Origin: an uncultured bacterium
GTDB lineage: Bacteria > Bacillota > Clostridia > Lachnospirales > Lachnospiraceae
Length of the DNA: 9,083 nt
Direction: 5' to 3'
Assembly: GCA_905215405.1 (NCBI GenBank)
Contig: CAJMQE010000119.1
Span: 1 to 9,083 of the forward strand
Shown here: one piece after another, positions 1 through 6,964 of the stretch
Numbering within the stretch: the first letter of the stretch is position 1
Layout: every line of letters begins with the position of its first letter
The notes under the pieces: generated by a model
The model's input: only the letters and a program-made list of their open reading frames with translations
Told to the model about the DNA's origin: nothing
The model's database searches: none
Position numbers and translations under genes: made by a program

Positions 1-70
1 ACAATCATAAAAATATTTCATTTTCCTATTGACTTTTTATTAGCAGGCTTTCATTTGTAACAAATTCTCT

Positions 71-102
71 CTGTACTATGTAGCGTACAATTTCTGTACT
101 AT
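71..102. repeat. Short direct repeat CTGTACTAT x2 with internal dyad
   Basis: CTGTACTAT occurs at 71-79 and again at 94-102, a 23-bp period (about two helical turns). The first copy also starts a small dyad, TGTAC (72-76) facing GTACA (85-89). It lies just downstream of the predicted leftward promoter at 121-149, so it would fall in the first 45 nt of that transcript. It could be a repressor site for the gene beyond the left edge. No protein is assigned. Confidence 0.4.
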
Positions 103-120
103 TTATTGAAGTCTTTTTTC

Positions 121-149
121 ATTATACCGCCATTTTTCCAGGCAGTAAA
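121..149 (-). promoter_or_regulatory. Predicted leftward sigma-A promoter for a gene beyond the left edge
   Basis: Read on the minus strand, there is a perfect -10 TATAAT (121-126), a 17-bp spacer and a -35 TTTACT (144-149, 4 of 6 matches to TTGACA). Transcription would start near 114 and run out of the window. It sits just past the transporter terminator, so it probably begins a new unit. A cre-like sequence (144-158, AGTAAAGCGTAAACA) covers the -35. Possible starts at 19-21 or 6-8 are too close to the edge to judge. Confidence 0.5.
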
Positions 150-161
150 GCGTAAACAGAA

Positions 162-204
162 GAAAACCGGTGTGAGCCGTTTATCAGAGCTCACGCCGGT
201 TTTC
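162..204 (-). terminator. Rho-independent terminator of the citrate transporter gene
   Basis: A 16-bp hairpin has arms at 162-177 and 189-204 (GAAAACCGGTGTGAGC against GCTCACGCCGGTTTTC), one G:T pair and an 11-nt loop. On the minus strand it is followed by a T-rich stretch (TTTTCTTCTGTTT). It lies about 60 bp past the stop codon of the transporter gene. On the plus strand it is also followed by T-rich sequence (ATTTTTT), so it may act both ways. Confidence 0.85.
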
Positions 205-264
205 CGCTATTTTTTATAGGAAGTTTATTAGGAAAGTTTATCAATCAACTTTTTCCTAGGGCAA

Positions 265-1602
265 TTACATGATGCCGAAGAGTACACCTGCGAATAAGCA
301 GATTGCACTGACACCCCAAACCCAAAGGAATGTTGCTTTGATATGATCCTTGATATCGATCCCTGCCAGACCGCAACCAAGGAATGTTGCTGGAACATTA
401 GGACTAATGAAGGCTGCACAGTTTCTACATACAACCATTGCGATAGCCGTCTGAACCGGATCAACATTAAATGCATTACCCACACTAATTAAAACTGGGA
501 GTAATCCGTAGAAATAAGCATCTGTACTAAATGCTAATGCAAGTGGAGCTGATAACACACCAATTAAGATTGGTAAGAAAGGTCCCATTGCTACTGGCAT
601 ACAACCAGCAAGGATATTTGCCATTGCATCCATGATGTTAGAATCTTCTAACACACCGAGGAATACACCAGCACCGAACAATGTAGATGCCATCATGATG
701 GCTGAATCTGCATGTCTCTTTATAACTTTGCCCTGAAGTTTTGAACCTCTATAGTTCACGAACAGAGCAAGTGCACAACCAACCATGAATACAAGGTAAG
801 TTGGTACATCTAAAACAATAAGTCCAACGATTACAGCAAGTGTAAGGATTAAGTTGAAAGCAAAGAACTGAGGTCTTGCAAGGCTTGTATCCTTTGTTCC
901 TTCTGTTTCTTCGTCATCTTCTTCAACGTCTTCACCAGACTGAGCAAGTTTACCATTTAAACCAGCACCACGTTTAACTTCAACACGGCCCCAGAAAATA
1001 GCTGTTAAGAATGCGATTACAATACCAACAACCTGCATTGGAAGAATCTTCATCCATAAATCATTTGCATCAACTGCAAGTACGGAAGCGGCACGCATTG
1101 TAGGACCACCCCAAGGCATTAAGTTCATAACACCCATAGCTGTAACACAGATTAACAGTAATGTTGTTCTTCTCATATGTAATTTCTTATAGATTGGAAG
1201 CATTGCTGGCACTGTGATAAGGAATGTAGCTGCGCCGGCACCATCGAGATGCGCGATCATAGCAACGATACATGTCATAATTGCTACACCCATAACATTG
1301 CTGCCTACTCTTTTAAGCAGAGCACCAATAATTTTGTCAAACATACCTGCATCTGTCATGATTCCGAAGAATACTACTGAGAACAGGAACAGACATGCTG
1401 TTGGAGATGTACTATTGACACCTTTTTTAATGAAGTCACCGACTTCTGATATTGAGAAGCTTCCTGTGGCTACTAAAACGATTGCTGCCAGTGTTGAAAC
1501 ACTGATGAACGCCATAGCTGGCGTTGTTACATTTTTCAGTAACAGGACAATTACAAGAACGATTGTAATGAATCCCAATACTGCAAGTAAAGTTTCGCCC
1601 AT
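265..1602 (-). CDS. CitMHS-family citrate/metal-citrate transporter
   Basis: Integral membrane secondary transporter of 445 residues, close to the roughly 430-450 usual for the CitMHS family, which imports citrate complexed with a divalent metal using the proton gradient. The protein is hydrophobic throughout, with about 11-12 predicted membrane segments. A very acidic central loop (about residues 223-233, EDVEEDDEETE) is probably cytoplasmic. Conserved-looking blocks include FFGIMTDAGMFD (about 78-89), AHLDGAGAATF (about 117-127), MPWGGPTMRAA (about 162-172), FSTDAYFYGLLPV (about 358-370) and ISPNVPATFLG (about 399-409). I chose the ATG at 1602 because AAGGGGG (1611-1617) lies 8 nt upstream. 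An in-frame ATG at 1638 overlaps the predicted -10 box and lacks a well-spaced Shine-Dalgarno sequence. It lies on the same strand as the histidine kinase and ends at a strong terminator. The family call is firm. Whether the substrate is Mg- or Ca-citrate, or another carboxylate, cannot be read from the sequence. Confidence 0.9.
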   Translation of the reverse strand: MGETLLAVLGFITIVLVIVLLLKNVTTPAMAFISVSTLAAIVLVATGSFSISEVGDFIKKGVNSTSPTACLFLFSVVFFGIMTDAGMFDKIIGALLKRVGSNVMGVAIMTCIVAMIAHLDGAGAATFLITVPAMLPIYKKLHMRRTTLLLICVTAMGVMNLMPWGGPTMRAASVLAVDANDLWMKILPMQVVGIVIAFLTAIFWGRVEVKRGAGLNGKLAQSGEDVEEDDEETEGTKDTSLARPQFFAFNLILTLAVIVGLIVLDVPTYLVFMVGCALALFVNYRGSKLQGKVIKRHADSAIMMASTLFGAGVFLGVLEDSNIMDAMANILAGCMPVAMGPFLPILIGVLSAPLALAFSTDAYFYGLLPVLISVGNAFNVDPVQTAIAMVVCRNCAAFISPNVPATFLGCGLAGIDIKDHIKATFLWVWGVSAICLFAGVLFGIM

Positions 1603-1636
1603 AATAAGGACCCCCTTGTTTTTATTTGATAAATTC

Positions 1637-1667
1637 ATTATAGTAGGGGTTCCTTACAGGCTGTCCA
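1637..1667 (-). promoter_or_regulatory. Predicted promoter of the citrate transporter gene (long spacer)
   Basis: On the minus strand there is a perfect -10 TATAAT (1637-1642) and a good -35 TGGACA (1662-1667, 5 of 6), separated by 19 bp. That is 2 bp longer than ideal and typical of promoters that need an activator. The start point would be near 1630, giving a leader of about 28 nt before the ATG at 1602. No clear terminator is seen between the kinase stop and this promoter, so some read-through from the kinase gene is possible. Confidence 0.55.
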
Positions 1668-1684
1668 TAATATTCTAAATTTGT

Positions 1685-1715
1685 ATTAAGATTAATCTTA
1701 ATTTCTGTTAAGAAT
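1685..1715. promoter_or_regulatory. Putative activator site upstream of the transporter promoter
   Basis: A perfect 18-bp palindrome, ATTAAGATTAATCTTAAT (1685-1702), is followed by another TTAAGAAT (1708-1715). The two TTAAGA copies (1686, 1708) are in direct orientation exactly 22 bp apart, as expected for tandem binding of an OmpR-type regulator on one DNA face. A further inverted half-site, TTCTTAA, is at 1791-1797. The palindrome centre is about 63 bp upstream of the predicted start point. Assigning it to the neighbouring response regulator is inference. The motif does not recur in the kinase/regulator intergenic region. Confidence 0.45.
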
Positions 1716-1815
1716 TATCAAAAATATACGATGCCTTAATGCACTTTCTTTATCAATATTTTACAGAAAAAGGATGTTTTTTATGAACAGTTCTTAAATT
1801 TAATCTTTTCTTTGG

Positions 1816-4059
1816 TTAAATTTCCTTATTGAACATGCTGCACTCTCTAATCGCTTCAATAATTGTAGAATCCGATACCGGTTTTTCCACATAGGCATCG
1901 ATAATTCCATGCTGACGCGCTTCAATGACTTCTTTCGTCACATTGCTGGTCATCATGATCTTCCACATATCCGGGTATACCCCTTTCATTGCCATTGCAA
2001 AATAAATCGCGGTATCTTCATTTCCTGCACCAGACAGATCCTGATCCAGTAACAATACATTGTAACTGTCAAGTTCAAGTATCCTTTTGGCTTCCTGTGT
2101 ATTGCACGCTGTCGTGATCTCAATTCCAAGTTTCTTTAATCTTCGTTCCAGCAGTCTTAAGATCTTACCATTGTCATCAATAGCAAGAATCTTCAGATCA
2201 ATGATCGACTGTGGTGCTGTCATCGGAAATGACTCTTCCACATTTTCCTTGATCATTGGAATGCTGATATCGAAGCAGCTTCCAACTCCTGGTACACTAT
2301 CGACTGAAATGTATCCTTTATGGGAATGGACGATCTGTTCTACAATAGACAGACCAAGTCCTGTTCCCTGGCCTCCTACTTTTGTTGTAAAGAATGGATT
2401 AAAGATCTGTTCCATTACTTCCGGTTCCATTCCACAGCCGTTATCTTTTATCGCAATGTGGATAAAACGGTCCCATTCTTTTGGAACACTAAATTTTCCA
2501 GTGCTTTCCAGTACCTGTCGATCGATACAGCCTGCTTCTATATATAACTTACCATCCTTCTTCTTCCCAATGGCATGAAATGCATTGACACAGATATTCA
2601 ACAGGACCTGATTCATCTGGTTCTCACTTCCAAGGAATCCTTCCTGTCCAAGATAATTATCGATCTCGATCTGTACATTCTGAGGACAGATTGATCTGAT
2701 CATCTTCATTGATCTGGTAATCATCTTTTTCGCATTAATAAAATGGAACACAGTTTCCATATTCTTTCTGCTCAGACCCGATATCTGTCTGATTACGTCT
2801 TTTGCCTTGTAAGATGCGTTTAAGATTTCCTGTACACTATCATAGGTATCTGCATCAGGGGAAAGCTGGTCCAGTAAAAGTTCTGCGTATCCCATAATTG
2901 GTGTAAGCAGATTATTAAATTCATGTGCAATACCACCCGTCATCGTTCCCATGATCTGCAGACGTTGCTGGTGAGCGATTGCTTCTTCTCCCTGTCTGGT
3001 TTCTTCTAGTACTTCATTCAGATCTTTCAGATACTGGATTTCCTCCATATTCTTATGTCTCTGCACTGCCAGAAATGAAAATGAACCGAATAAAAGCAGT
3101 ACGATCAGCAAAATTCCCGCACAGGTCAAAATCACTGTAACAAATCCCGACATGATCGGCGCATAGATATCAGAATAATCCATGACCGCTGAGATGATCA
3201 AGTAATCATCACCAAATGTAGCACGGTCGAATGCTGATATTTTCTTGACCCTTGGCAGATTGGAATCGACCCACCAGTAAGAATAGTATTCTACTACTCC
3301 ACTTTTATTTTCATGCTGTGCATCGAGTAAGACTTTCAGACTGCTAAGATCTGTTCCCTGATAGAGCTCTTCTCTTCCCTCAATTACACTTCGTCCAAGC
3401 TGCTGGCTGTCCGGATGCATAAATACAATATCTTCTGAATTCTTGACCATAACATAGCCGTTTGTTCCAAGCTTGATATTGCTGATCAGTTTGTTGTAAT
3501 ATTTCTGTACGTCAATTATAAGTTCCAGCTCACTACCGTCCCCCAGCTCTTTTCTAAGAATGAAGTAAATGACATCATCGTCGCCTTTCGCTTCGATTGC
3601 ACTCATTCCCTCCCCTTCCATTCTACAGACACCATAGACCTCAGAAATATGAATCGCATTTTCGCTCCAGAGAATCTCCCCATCATTGCCTCTCAGAATT
3701 AGATTTTCTATATAATCTTCATCATCATTTAGATAATCCTGGTATAATTCATTATTGAGCTCCTCTGAGTGTATATTATTTTCATTATAGGTAACAATAT
3801 CGGAAAGCCTGTTAAGATCAGTAGCATATCCATCGAGCGTCTCCTGCAGATTTTCTGCGAGAGATGTTGCTGTGATCTGCATCTGATCCTTCTGTCTGTT
3901 GATGATATCTGTTTTATACTCATCCCAGAACATCAGCCCACAGAAGAATACTCCTGCAATCAGTGCTATTCCTGTCAGAGATACCGTAACAACACCACGG
4001 TATTTACTGATCTGTTCTTTCAGCTTTATAAGGGTTTCCTTATTTTTCTTTTTTTTCAT
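1816..4059 (-). CDS. Membrane hybrid sensor histidine kinase with C-terminal receiver domain
   Basis: Sensor kinase of 747 residues. A lysine-rich N-terminus is followed by a membrane segment (about 22-45), an extracytoplasmic region of about 250 residues (about 46-300) whose size and position suggest a double Cache sensor, and a second membrane segment (about 303-331). A short coiled linker leads to the dimerisation domain with H-box GGIAHEFNNLLTP (His379 is the likely phosphorylation site). The ATPase domain follows: N-box around N488/N492, DNGCGM at 539-544, NPFFTTK at 554-560 and GQGTGLGL at 563-570. The last domain (about 622-740) is a receiver with acidic D628/D629, phospho-acceptor D672, T704 and K726 all present, so it should be functional. 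The start has a GGAGGA Shine-Dalgarno sequence (4069-4074, complement). It is divergent from an OmpR-type regulator and upstream of a citrate transporter, which suggests carboxylate sensing. The ligand is inferred from context only. Confidence 0.9.
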   Translation of the reverse strand: MKKKKNKETLIKLKEQISKYRGVVTVSLTGIALIAGVFFCGLMFWDEYKTDIINRQKDQMQITATSLAENLQETLDGYATDLNRLSDIVTYNENNIHSEELNNELYQDYLNDDEDYIENLILRGNDGEILWSENAIHISEVYGVCRMEGEGMSAIEAKGDDDVIYFILRKELGDGSELELIIDVQKYYNKLISNIKLGTNGYVMVKNSEDIVFMHPDSQQLGRSVIEGREELYQGTDLSSLKVLLDAQHENKSGVVEYYSYWWVDSNLPRVKKISAFDRATFGDDYLIISAVMDYSDIYAPIMSGFVTVILTCAGILLIVLLLFGSFSFLAVQRHKNMEEIQYLKDLNEVLEETRQGEEAIAHQQRLQIMGTMTGGIAHEFNNLLTPIMGYAELLLDQLSPDADTYDSVQEILNASYKAKDVIRQISGLSRKNMETVFHFINAKKMITRSMKMIRSICPQNVQIEIDNYLGQEGFLGSENQMNQVLLNICVNAFHAIGKKKDGKLYIEAGCIDRQVLESTGKFSVPKEWDRFIHIAIKDNGCGMEPEVMEQIFNPFFTTKVGGQGTGLGLSIVEQIVHSHKGYISVDSVPGVGSCFDISIPMIKENVEESFPMTAPQSIIDLKILAIDDNGKILRLLERRLKKLGIEITTACNTQEAKRILELDSYNVLLLDQDLSGAGNEDTAIYFAMAMKGVYPDMWKIMMTSNVTKEVIEARQHGIIDAYVEKPVSDSTIIEAIRECSMFNKEI

Positions 4060-4095
4060 TATTTAGATTCCTCCGTATCATGCAGTACGTTTGCC

Positions 4096-4121
4096 AGCAT
4101 TTCCCTGTAATACCAAATGCT
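4096..4121. promoter_or_regulatory. Inverted repeat in the kinase leader
   Basis: AGCATTT (4096-4102) and AAATGCT (4115-4121) form a perfect 7-bp dyad around 12 nt. It lies between the predicted kinase start point (about 4137) and the kinase ATG, upstream of the Shine-Dalgarno sequence, so it could be an operator or a leader hairpin. There is no T-tract, so it is not a terminator. Confidence 0.35.
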
Positions 4122-4122
4122 C

Positions 4123-4151
4123 TTGCTGTTTTCCCTGTTCTATATTATAAT
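4123..4151 (+). promoter_or_regulatory. Predicted promoter of the response regulator gene
   Basis: -35 TTGCTG (4123-4128, first three bases match), a 17-bp spacer, then a perfect -10 TATAAT (4146-4151). The start point would be near 4158, giving a leader of about 70 nt. The -10 overlaps that of the divergent kinase promoter, so the two probably compete for polymerase. Confidence 0.5.
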
Positions 4152-4172
4152 AGTAACAGCAAATAACATCAA
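4144..4172 (-). promoter_or_regulatory. Predicted promoter of the histidine kinase gene
   Basis: On the minus strand: -35 TTGATG (4167-4172, 4 of 6), a 17-bp spacer, and -10 TATAAT (4144-4149). The start point would be near 4137, about 78 nt before the ATG. It shares its AT-rich core with the divergent regulator promoter. Confidence 0.55.
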
Positions 4173-4228
4173 TAACTTTGAAATTTATACAAAATATTCA
4201 AAAATAAGCTCAGAATAAGGGGATAAAG

Positions 4229-4915
4229 ATGTCAGAAAAGATACTAATTGTTGATGATGATCTATCTATTTGCAAATTACTTCGTAAAGTAATGGATAGT
4301 AATGACCTTGAATCAGATATCGCGAACAGTGGTACAGAAGCATTATCGCTGCTACAAAATAATAAATATGACACCATCTTAATGGACGTCATGATGGATG
4401 ATATGGAAGGATTTGAAGTAATCAAACGAATCCGTGCGAATGGAATCCAGACTCCTGTTATCATTATCAGCGGCCGTAATGAAGACTATGATGCTCTCTA
4501 TGGACTTTCTGTAGGAGCTGACGACTATATTACCAAACCATTCCGTCCACTTGTTGTAGGCGCAAAGGTCAAGGCACTGATCAGACGTAATAAGAACCAG
4601 ATGCTTGCAAGTAACAATATTATTACCTGCGGCTGTTTCCGCTATGATACATCTACTCTGCGTTTCTATAAGAACACAGAGGAAATCATTCTTTCAGCAA
4701 AGGAAAACAACCTGATTCTTCTGTTCTTAAAACATCCGGAACAGGTTTTCACCAAAGAAATGATCTACGAACATGTCTGGGGCAATACCATTGCTGTTGA
4801 CGATAACACAATCATGGTCTACATCAACCGTCTCAGGAAAAAAATTGAAGATGACCCACAGAATCCACAACATATCCTGACTGTGCGTGGATCTGGATAT
4901 CGTTTTCATCCATAA
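4229..4915 (+). CDS. OmpR/PhoB-family response regulator
   Basis: Two-domain transcription factor of 228 residues, the usual length for this family. The N-terminal receiver (about 3-118) has acidic D9/D10, phospho-acceptor D53 in ILMDVMM, S81 as switch residue and K103 in TKPF. The proline usually found shortly after the phospho-acceptor (MPxxxG) is replaced here (MMDDMEG). The C-terminal winged helix (about 128-226) carries the usual MVYINRLRKKIE recognition region and ends in VRGSGYRF. AAGGGG (4217-4222) lies 6 nt upstream of the ATG. It is divergent from the hybrid kinase, its most likely partner. The adjacent citrate transporter promoter is the obvious candidate target. The direct 22-bp repeat there fits the way OmpR-type dimers bind, but this is inference. 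The kinase receiver would either modulate the kinase or need a separate phosphotransfer protein, which is not seen here. Confidence 0.92.
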   Translation: MSEKILIVDDDLSICKLLRKVMDSNDLESDIANSGTEALSLLQNNKYDTILMDVMMDDMEGFEVIKRIRANGIQTPVIIISGRNEDYDALYGLSVGADDYITKPFRPLVVGAKVKALIRRNKNQMLASNNIITCGCFRYDTSTLRFYKNTEEIILSAKENNLILLFLKHPEQVFTKEMIYEHVWGNTIAVDDNTIMVYINRLRKKIEDDPQNPQHILTVRGSGYRFHP

Positions 4916-4945
4916 AATTTATTCATTTTCACGATCGTAAAAAAC

Positions 4946-5063
4946 AAAAAAGGCTGTCACACCTGATAGGCTACTTATCGTTCTCATTCTGATAAACAGA
5001 GATATACTCTGCTAGTCAGGACTTCAACGGTTCTAAGTTTATCTGGTGTGACAGCCCTTTTTT
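4946..5063. terminator. Structured inverted-repeat element, probable bidirectional terminator
   Basis: A perfect 12-bp outer stem, GGCTGTCACACC (4952-4963) against GGTGTGACAGCC (5045-5056), is flanked by A6 (4946-4951) and T6 (5058-5063), so either strand gives a GC-rich stem followed by a U-tract. It lies between the convergent regulator and pyrophosphatase genes and overlaps the latter's stop codon. Unusually, the stem encloses 81 nt instead of a short loop. The interior can fold further: GATAAAC (4991-4997) with GTTTATC (5037-5043), and AGAG (4998-5001) with CTCT (5007-5010). GATA (4965-4968) can pair either with TATC at 4976-4979 or with TATC at 5040-5043. A dispersed repeat or a small RNA are alternatives. 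Confidence 0.7.
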
Positions 5064-6723
5064 ATTTCTGCAAAATTGCTTCCATAAGGTCTGGCAATAT
5101 CTGCTTCTTTCTGGACACCACACCAGCCAGGTCAACCGAGTCTTCCTGTCTTTGATGTGGTCCAAAAGCTTTATCGATTATCATTTCTGATCTATCACCC
5201 ATAAACAGTAATCTTGTTGATTTTTCTGGAATGTTCGTTAACATGAAGAACAACATGTCAAACTTTTCATCCGTAAGTACTGTTTTCATATATGGTGTGA
5301 TTCTTTCCTGGATCGTATCCAGTTCTTCGCTACTCATAGAATTGATCTGACCAATTCCAATCGTAGTTTTTTCAATGTTAAAACGCTTGAAGTCCTGATA
5401 GAAGATCTCCTTCTCGGACTTCTTTGAAATGTTACTTCCTGCCTGGAACATTTCACATGCATACTCTTCGATATTCATATCGACGAGCTCTGCGAGTTCA
5501 CCAGCTACCGCTTTATCATATTCGGTGCAGGTCGGTGAACGGAACATCAGTGTATCTGAAAGGATAGCACTACACAGCAGTATGGCTATTTTCTTTCCAA
5601 TTGGAATATTCTTTTCCTTATACATCTGATATATGATTGTTGCCGTACAACCAAGTGGCTGATTACGAAATACAATCGGTTTTACTGTTTCTATATTACC
5701 AATTCTGTGATGATCGATGATTTCGAGAATCTCAGCCTCATCCACACCATCTACAGCCTGGTTCTTTTCATTGTGGTCTACCAGAATCAGTTTCTTTTTG
5801 TTTGCACTCAATACATTTCTTCTGGAAATCAATCCTGCTAATTTATCATTCTCATCTAATATAGGGAAATAACGATAACGTTTTGACGCCATGATTCCCT
5901 GAATATTATCGATGTAATCTTCAAGATGAAAGGATATCAGATCCTCATTTTTCATAAAATAGCTGACAGACATACTCTGATTGATCAGTCTTGCTACCGT
6001 ATAAGTATCATATGGTGTACTAATGATCATACAATTATGGCTCGCTGCCATTTTTTGAATTGTCAGAGAAACTTTCGCTCCATCAGTTACGACAACACAT
6101 GCCGCACTCATTTCAATCGCACATAACTGCGATTCATATCTATTTCCAAGTATTACCAGGTCGCCCGGCTGAATATAACTTTCCATCAGATCCGGATTTG
6201 CTGCCCCTATGATTACCTTTCCATGTTCAAATAGACCATGTTCATCCCCTACTACAATTGTTCCACGCAATGTATCCACAATATTGGAATACTTTGTTTC
6301 TGCCTGTGATAAGATATCATTTTCATATACTTCCATATACGTACGGGCAATGTCACCAATTGTGATCAGCCCTGCAAGTTTTTCCTGATTGGTAACTGGT
6401 AATGTTACAAGTTTTTCCCTCTGCATGATCTCCCATGCATTTTTTAAGGAAATACTACCGTCTACTCCTGCCACTTTCCGAATTTCAATATCACTGACCT
6501 GCGTTCTGACATCTGTAATCAGTTCCGGCTTTTTCACTCCGGCTTTTCTGAGTACGAATTCTGTCTCACTATTTATACTGCCTGCAATCTTTGGAACATA
6601 ATCCATTCCTGTCAGCTTCTTTTTCAGAGCCGCATAACAGATTGCTGAGCATACCGAATCAGTATCCGGATTTTTATGGCCGATTACACAAACCGGCAAT
6701 TTGTTTCCTGTATTATTTTCCAT
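5062..6723 (-). CDS. ppaC: Manganese-dependent inorganic pyrophosphatase with CBS and DRTGG regulatory domains
   Basis: Cytosolic family II (DHH) pyrophosphatase, hydrolysing pyrophosphate to two phosphates. At 553 residues it is of the long type, with a nucleotide-sensing insert in the catalytic DHH domain. The N-terminal metal motif GHKNPDTDS (15-23) gives H16, D20 and D22. A CBS domain (about 66-125), a DRTGG domain (about 139-245) and a second CBS domain (about 247-302) follow. The DHH domain then resumes with LVDHNE (D306), IDHHR (D327, H328, H329) and SDT (D380). The DHHA2 domain carries SRKKQ (527-531). All expected ligands are present. In characterised relatives the CBS insert binds adenine nucleotides and tunes activity. 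I start at the ATG at 6723. An in-frame TTG four codons upstream (6735) abuts AAGG with no spacing. It is convergent with the response regulator and shares a terminator with it. Its product would remove pyrophosphate released by CitX, although it is separated from citG by about 770 bp. Confidence 0.93.
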   Translation of the reverse strand: MENNTGNKLPVCVIGHKNPDTDSVCSAICYAALKKKLTGMDYVPKIAGSINSETEFVLRKAGVKKPELITDVRTQVSDIEIRKVAGVDGSISLKNAWEIMQREKLVTLPVTNQEKLAGLITIGDIARTYMEVYENDILSQAETKYSNIVDTLRGTIVVGDEHGLFEHGKVIIGAANPDLMESYIQPGDLVILGNRYESQLCAIEMSAACVVVTDGAKVSLTIQKMAASHNCMIISTPYDTYTVARLINQSMSVSYFMKNEDLISFHLEDYIDNIQGIMASKRYRYFPILDENDKLAGLISRRNVLSANKKKLILVDHNEKNQAVDGVDEAEILEIIDHHRIGNIETVKPIVFRNQPLGCTATIIYQMYKEKNIPIGKKIAILLCSAILSDTLMFRSPTCTEYDKAVAGELAELVDMNIEEYACEMFQAGSNISKKSEKEIFYQDFKRFNIEKTTIGIGQINSMSSEELDTIQERITPYMKTVLTDEKFDMLFFMLTNIPEKSTRLLFMGDRSEMIIDKAFGPHQRQEDSVDLAGVVSRKKQILPDLMEAILQK

Positions 6724-6764
6724 ATCATTTCCCAACCTTTATCATTCCCGTATTGTGCGATGAT

Positions 6765-6794
6765 ATTTTATTTTTCTTTTTTTGTTCCACACAA
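6765..6794 (-). promoter_or_regulatory. Weak candidate promoter of the pyrophosphatase gene
   Basis: On the minus strand: -10 TAAAAT (6765-6770), an 18-bp A-rich spacer and -35 TTGTGT (6789-6794, 3 of 6). The start point would be about 6758, some 35 nt before the ATG. The match is weak. Other AT-rich hexamers in the upstream repeat array could serve instead. Confidence 0.25.
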
Positions 6795-6849
6795 TCATTG
6801 CATACCATGTAAAACACGCATTTGTTACACAACTTTATTACATATCTGT

Positions 6850-6964
6850 TTATACACTAATTTTGAGATTAATTATACACTAAAAATTTAAGGTTATTTA
6901 TACACTATTTTTTGGTTATTTTATACACTATTTTTGTTTATTTATACACTTTATTTATACACTA
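6850..6964 (+). repeat. Six-copy TTATACACT(A) direct-repeat array
   Basis: TTATACACTA starts at 6850, 6873, 6898, 6921 and 6955, and TTATACACTT at 6942. All are in the same orientation with steps of 23, 25, 23, 21 and 13 bp. Several copies are preceded by GGTTATTT-like sequence, so the larger unit is about 22-25 bp. The surroundings are very AT-rich. Each copy is one base from the DnaA-box consensus TTATNCACA, and TTATTCACG at 6988-6996 is another one-mismatch site. TGTTCCACA at 6783-6791 is a weaker match. The array lies about 130-240 bp upstream of the pyrophosphatase start. It may be a protein-binding array (DnaA or a local regulator) or a decayed iteron. No replication gene is nearby. Confidence 0.8.

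Noticed and set aside
1214..2578. Plus-strand open frames opposite the transporter (1214-1678) and the kinase (2087-2578)
   Set aside because: They lie antisense to strongly supported genes, show no recognisable domains or ribosome binding sites, and look like shadow frames.
6733..6735. TTG as start codon of the pyrophosphatase
   Set aside because: It abuts AAGG with no spacing, while the ATG at 6723 gives a normal family N-terminus.
6850..6964. CRISPR array
   Set aside because: The repeat is only about 10 bp (22-25 bp with loose flanks), there are no unique spacers of regular length, and no cas genes are present.
6850..6964. Operators for a YtrA-type GntR repressor (AGTGTA/TACACT half-sites)
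   Set aside because: Such operators are inverted repeats. Here all TACACT half-sites point the same way and no GntR gene is in the window.
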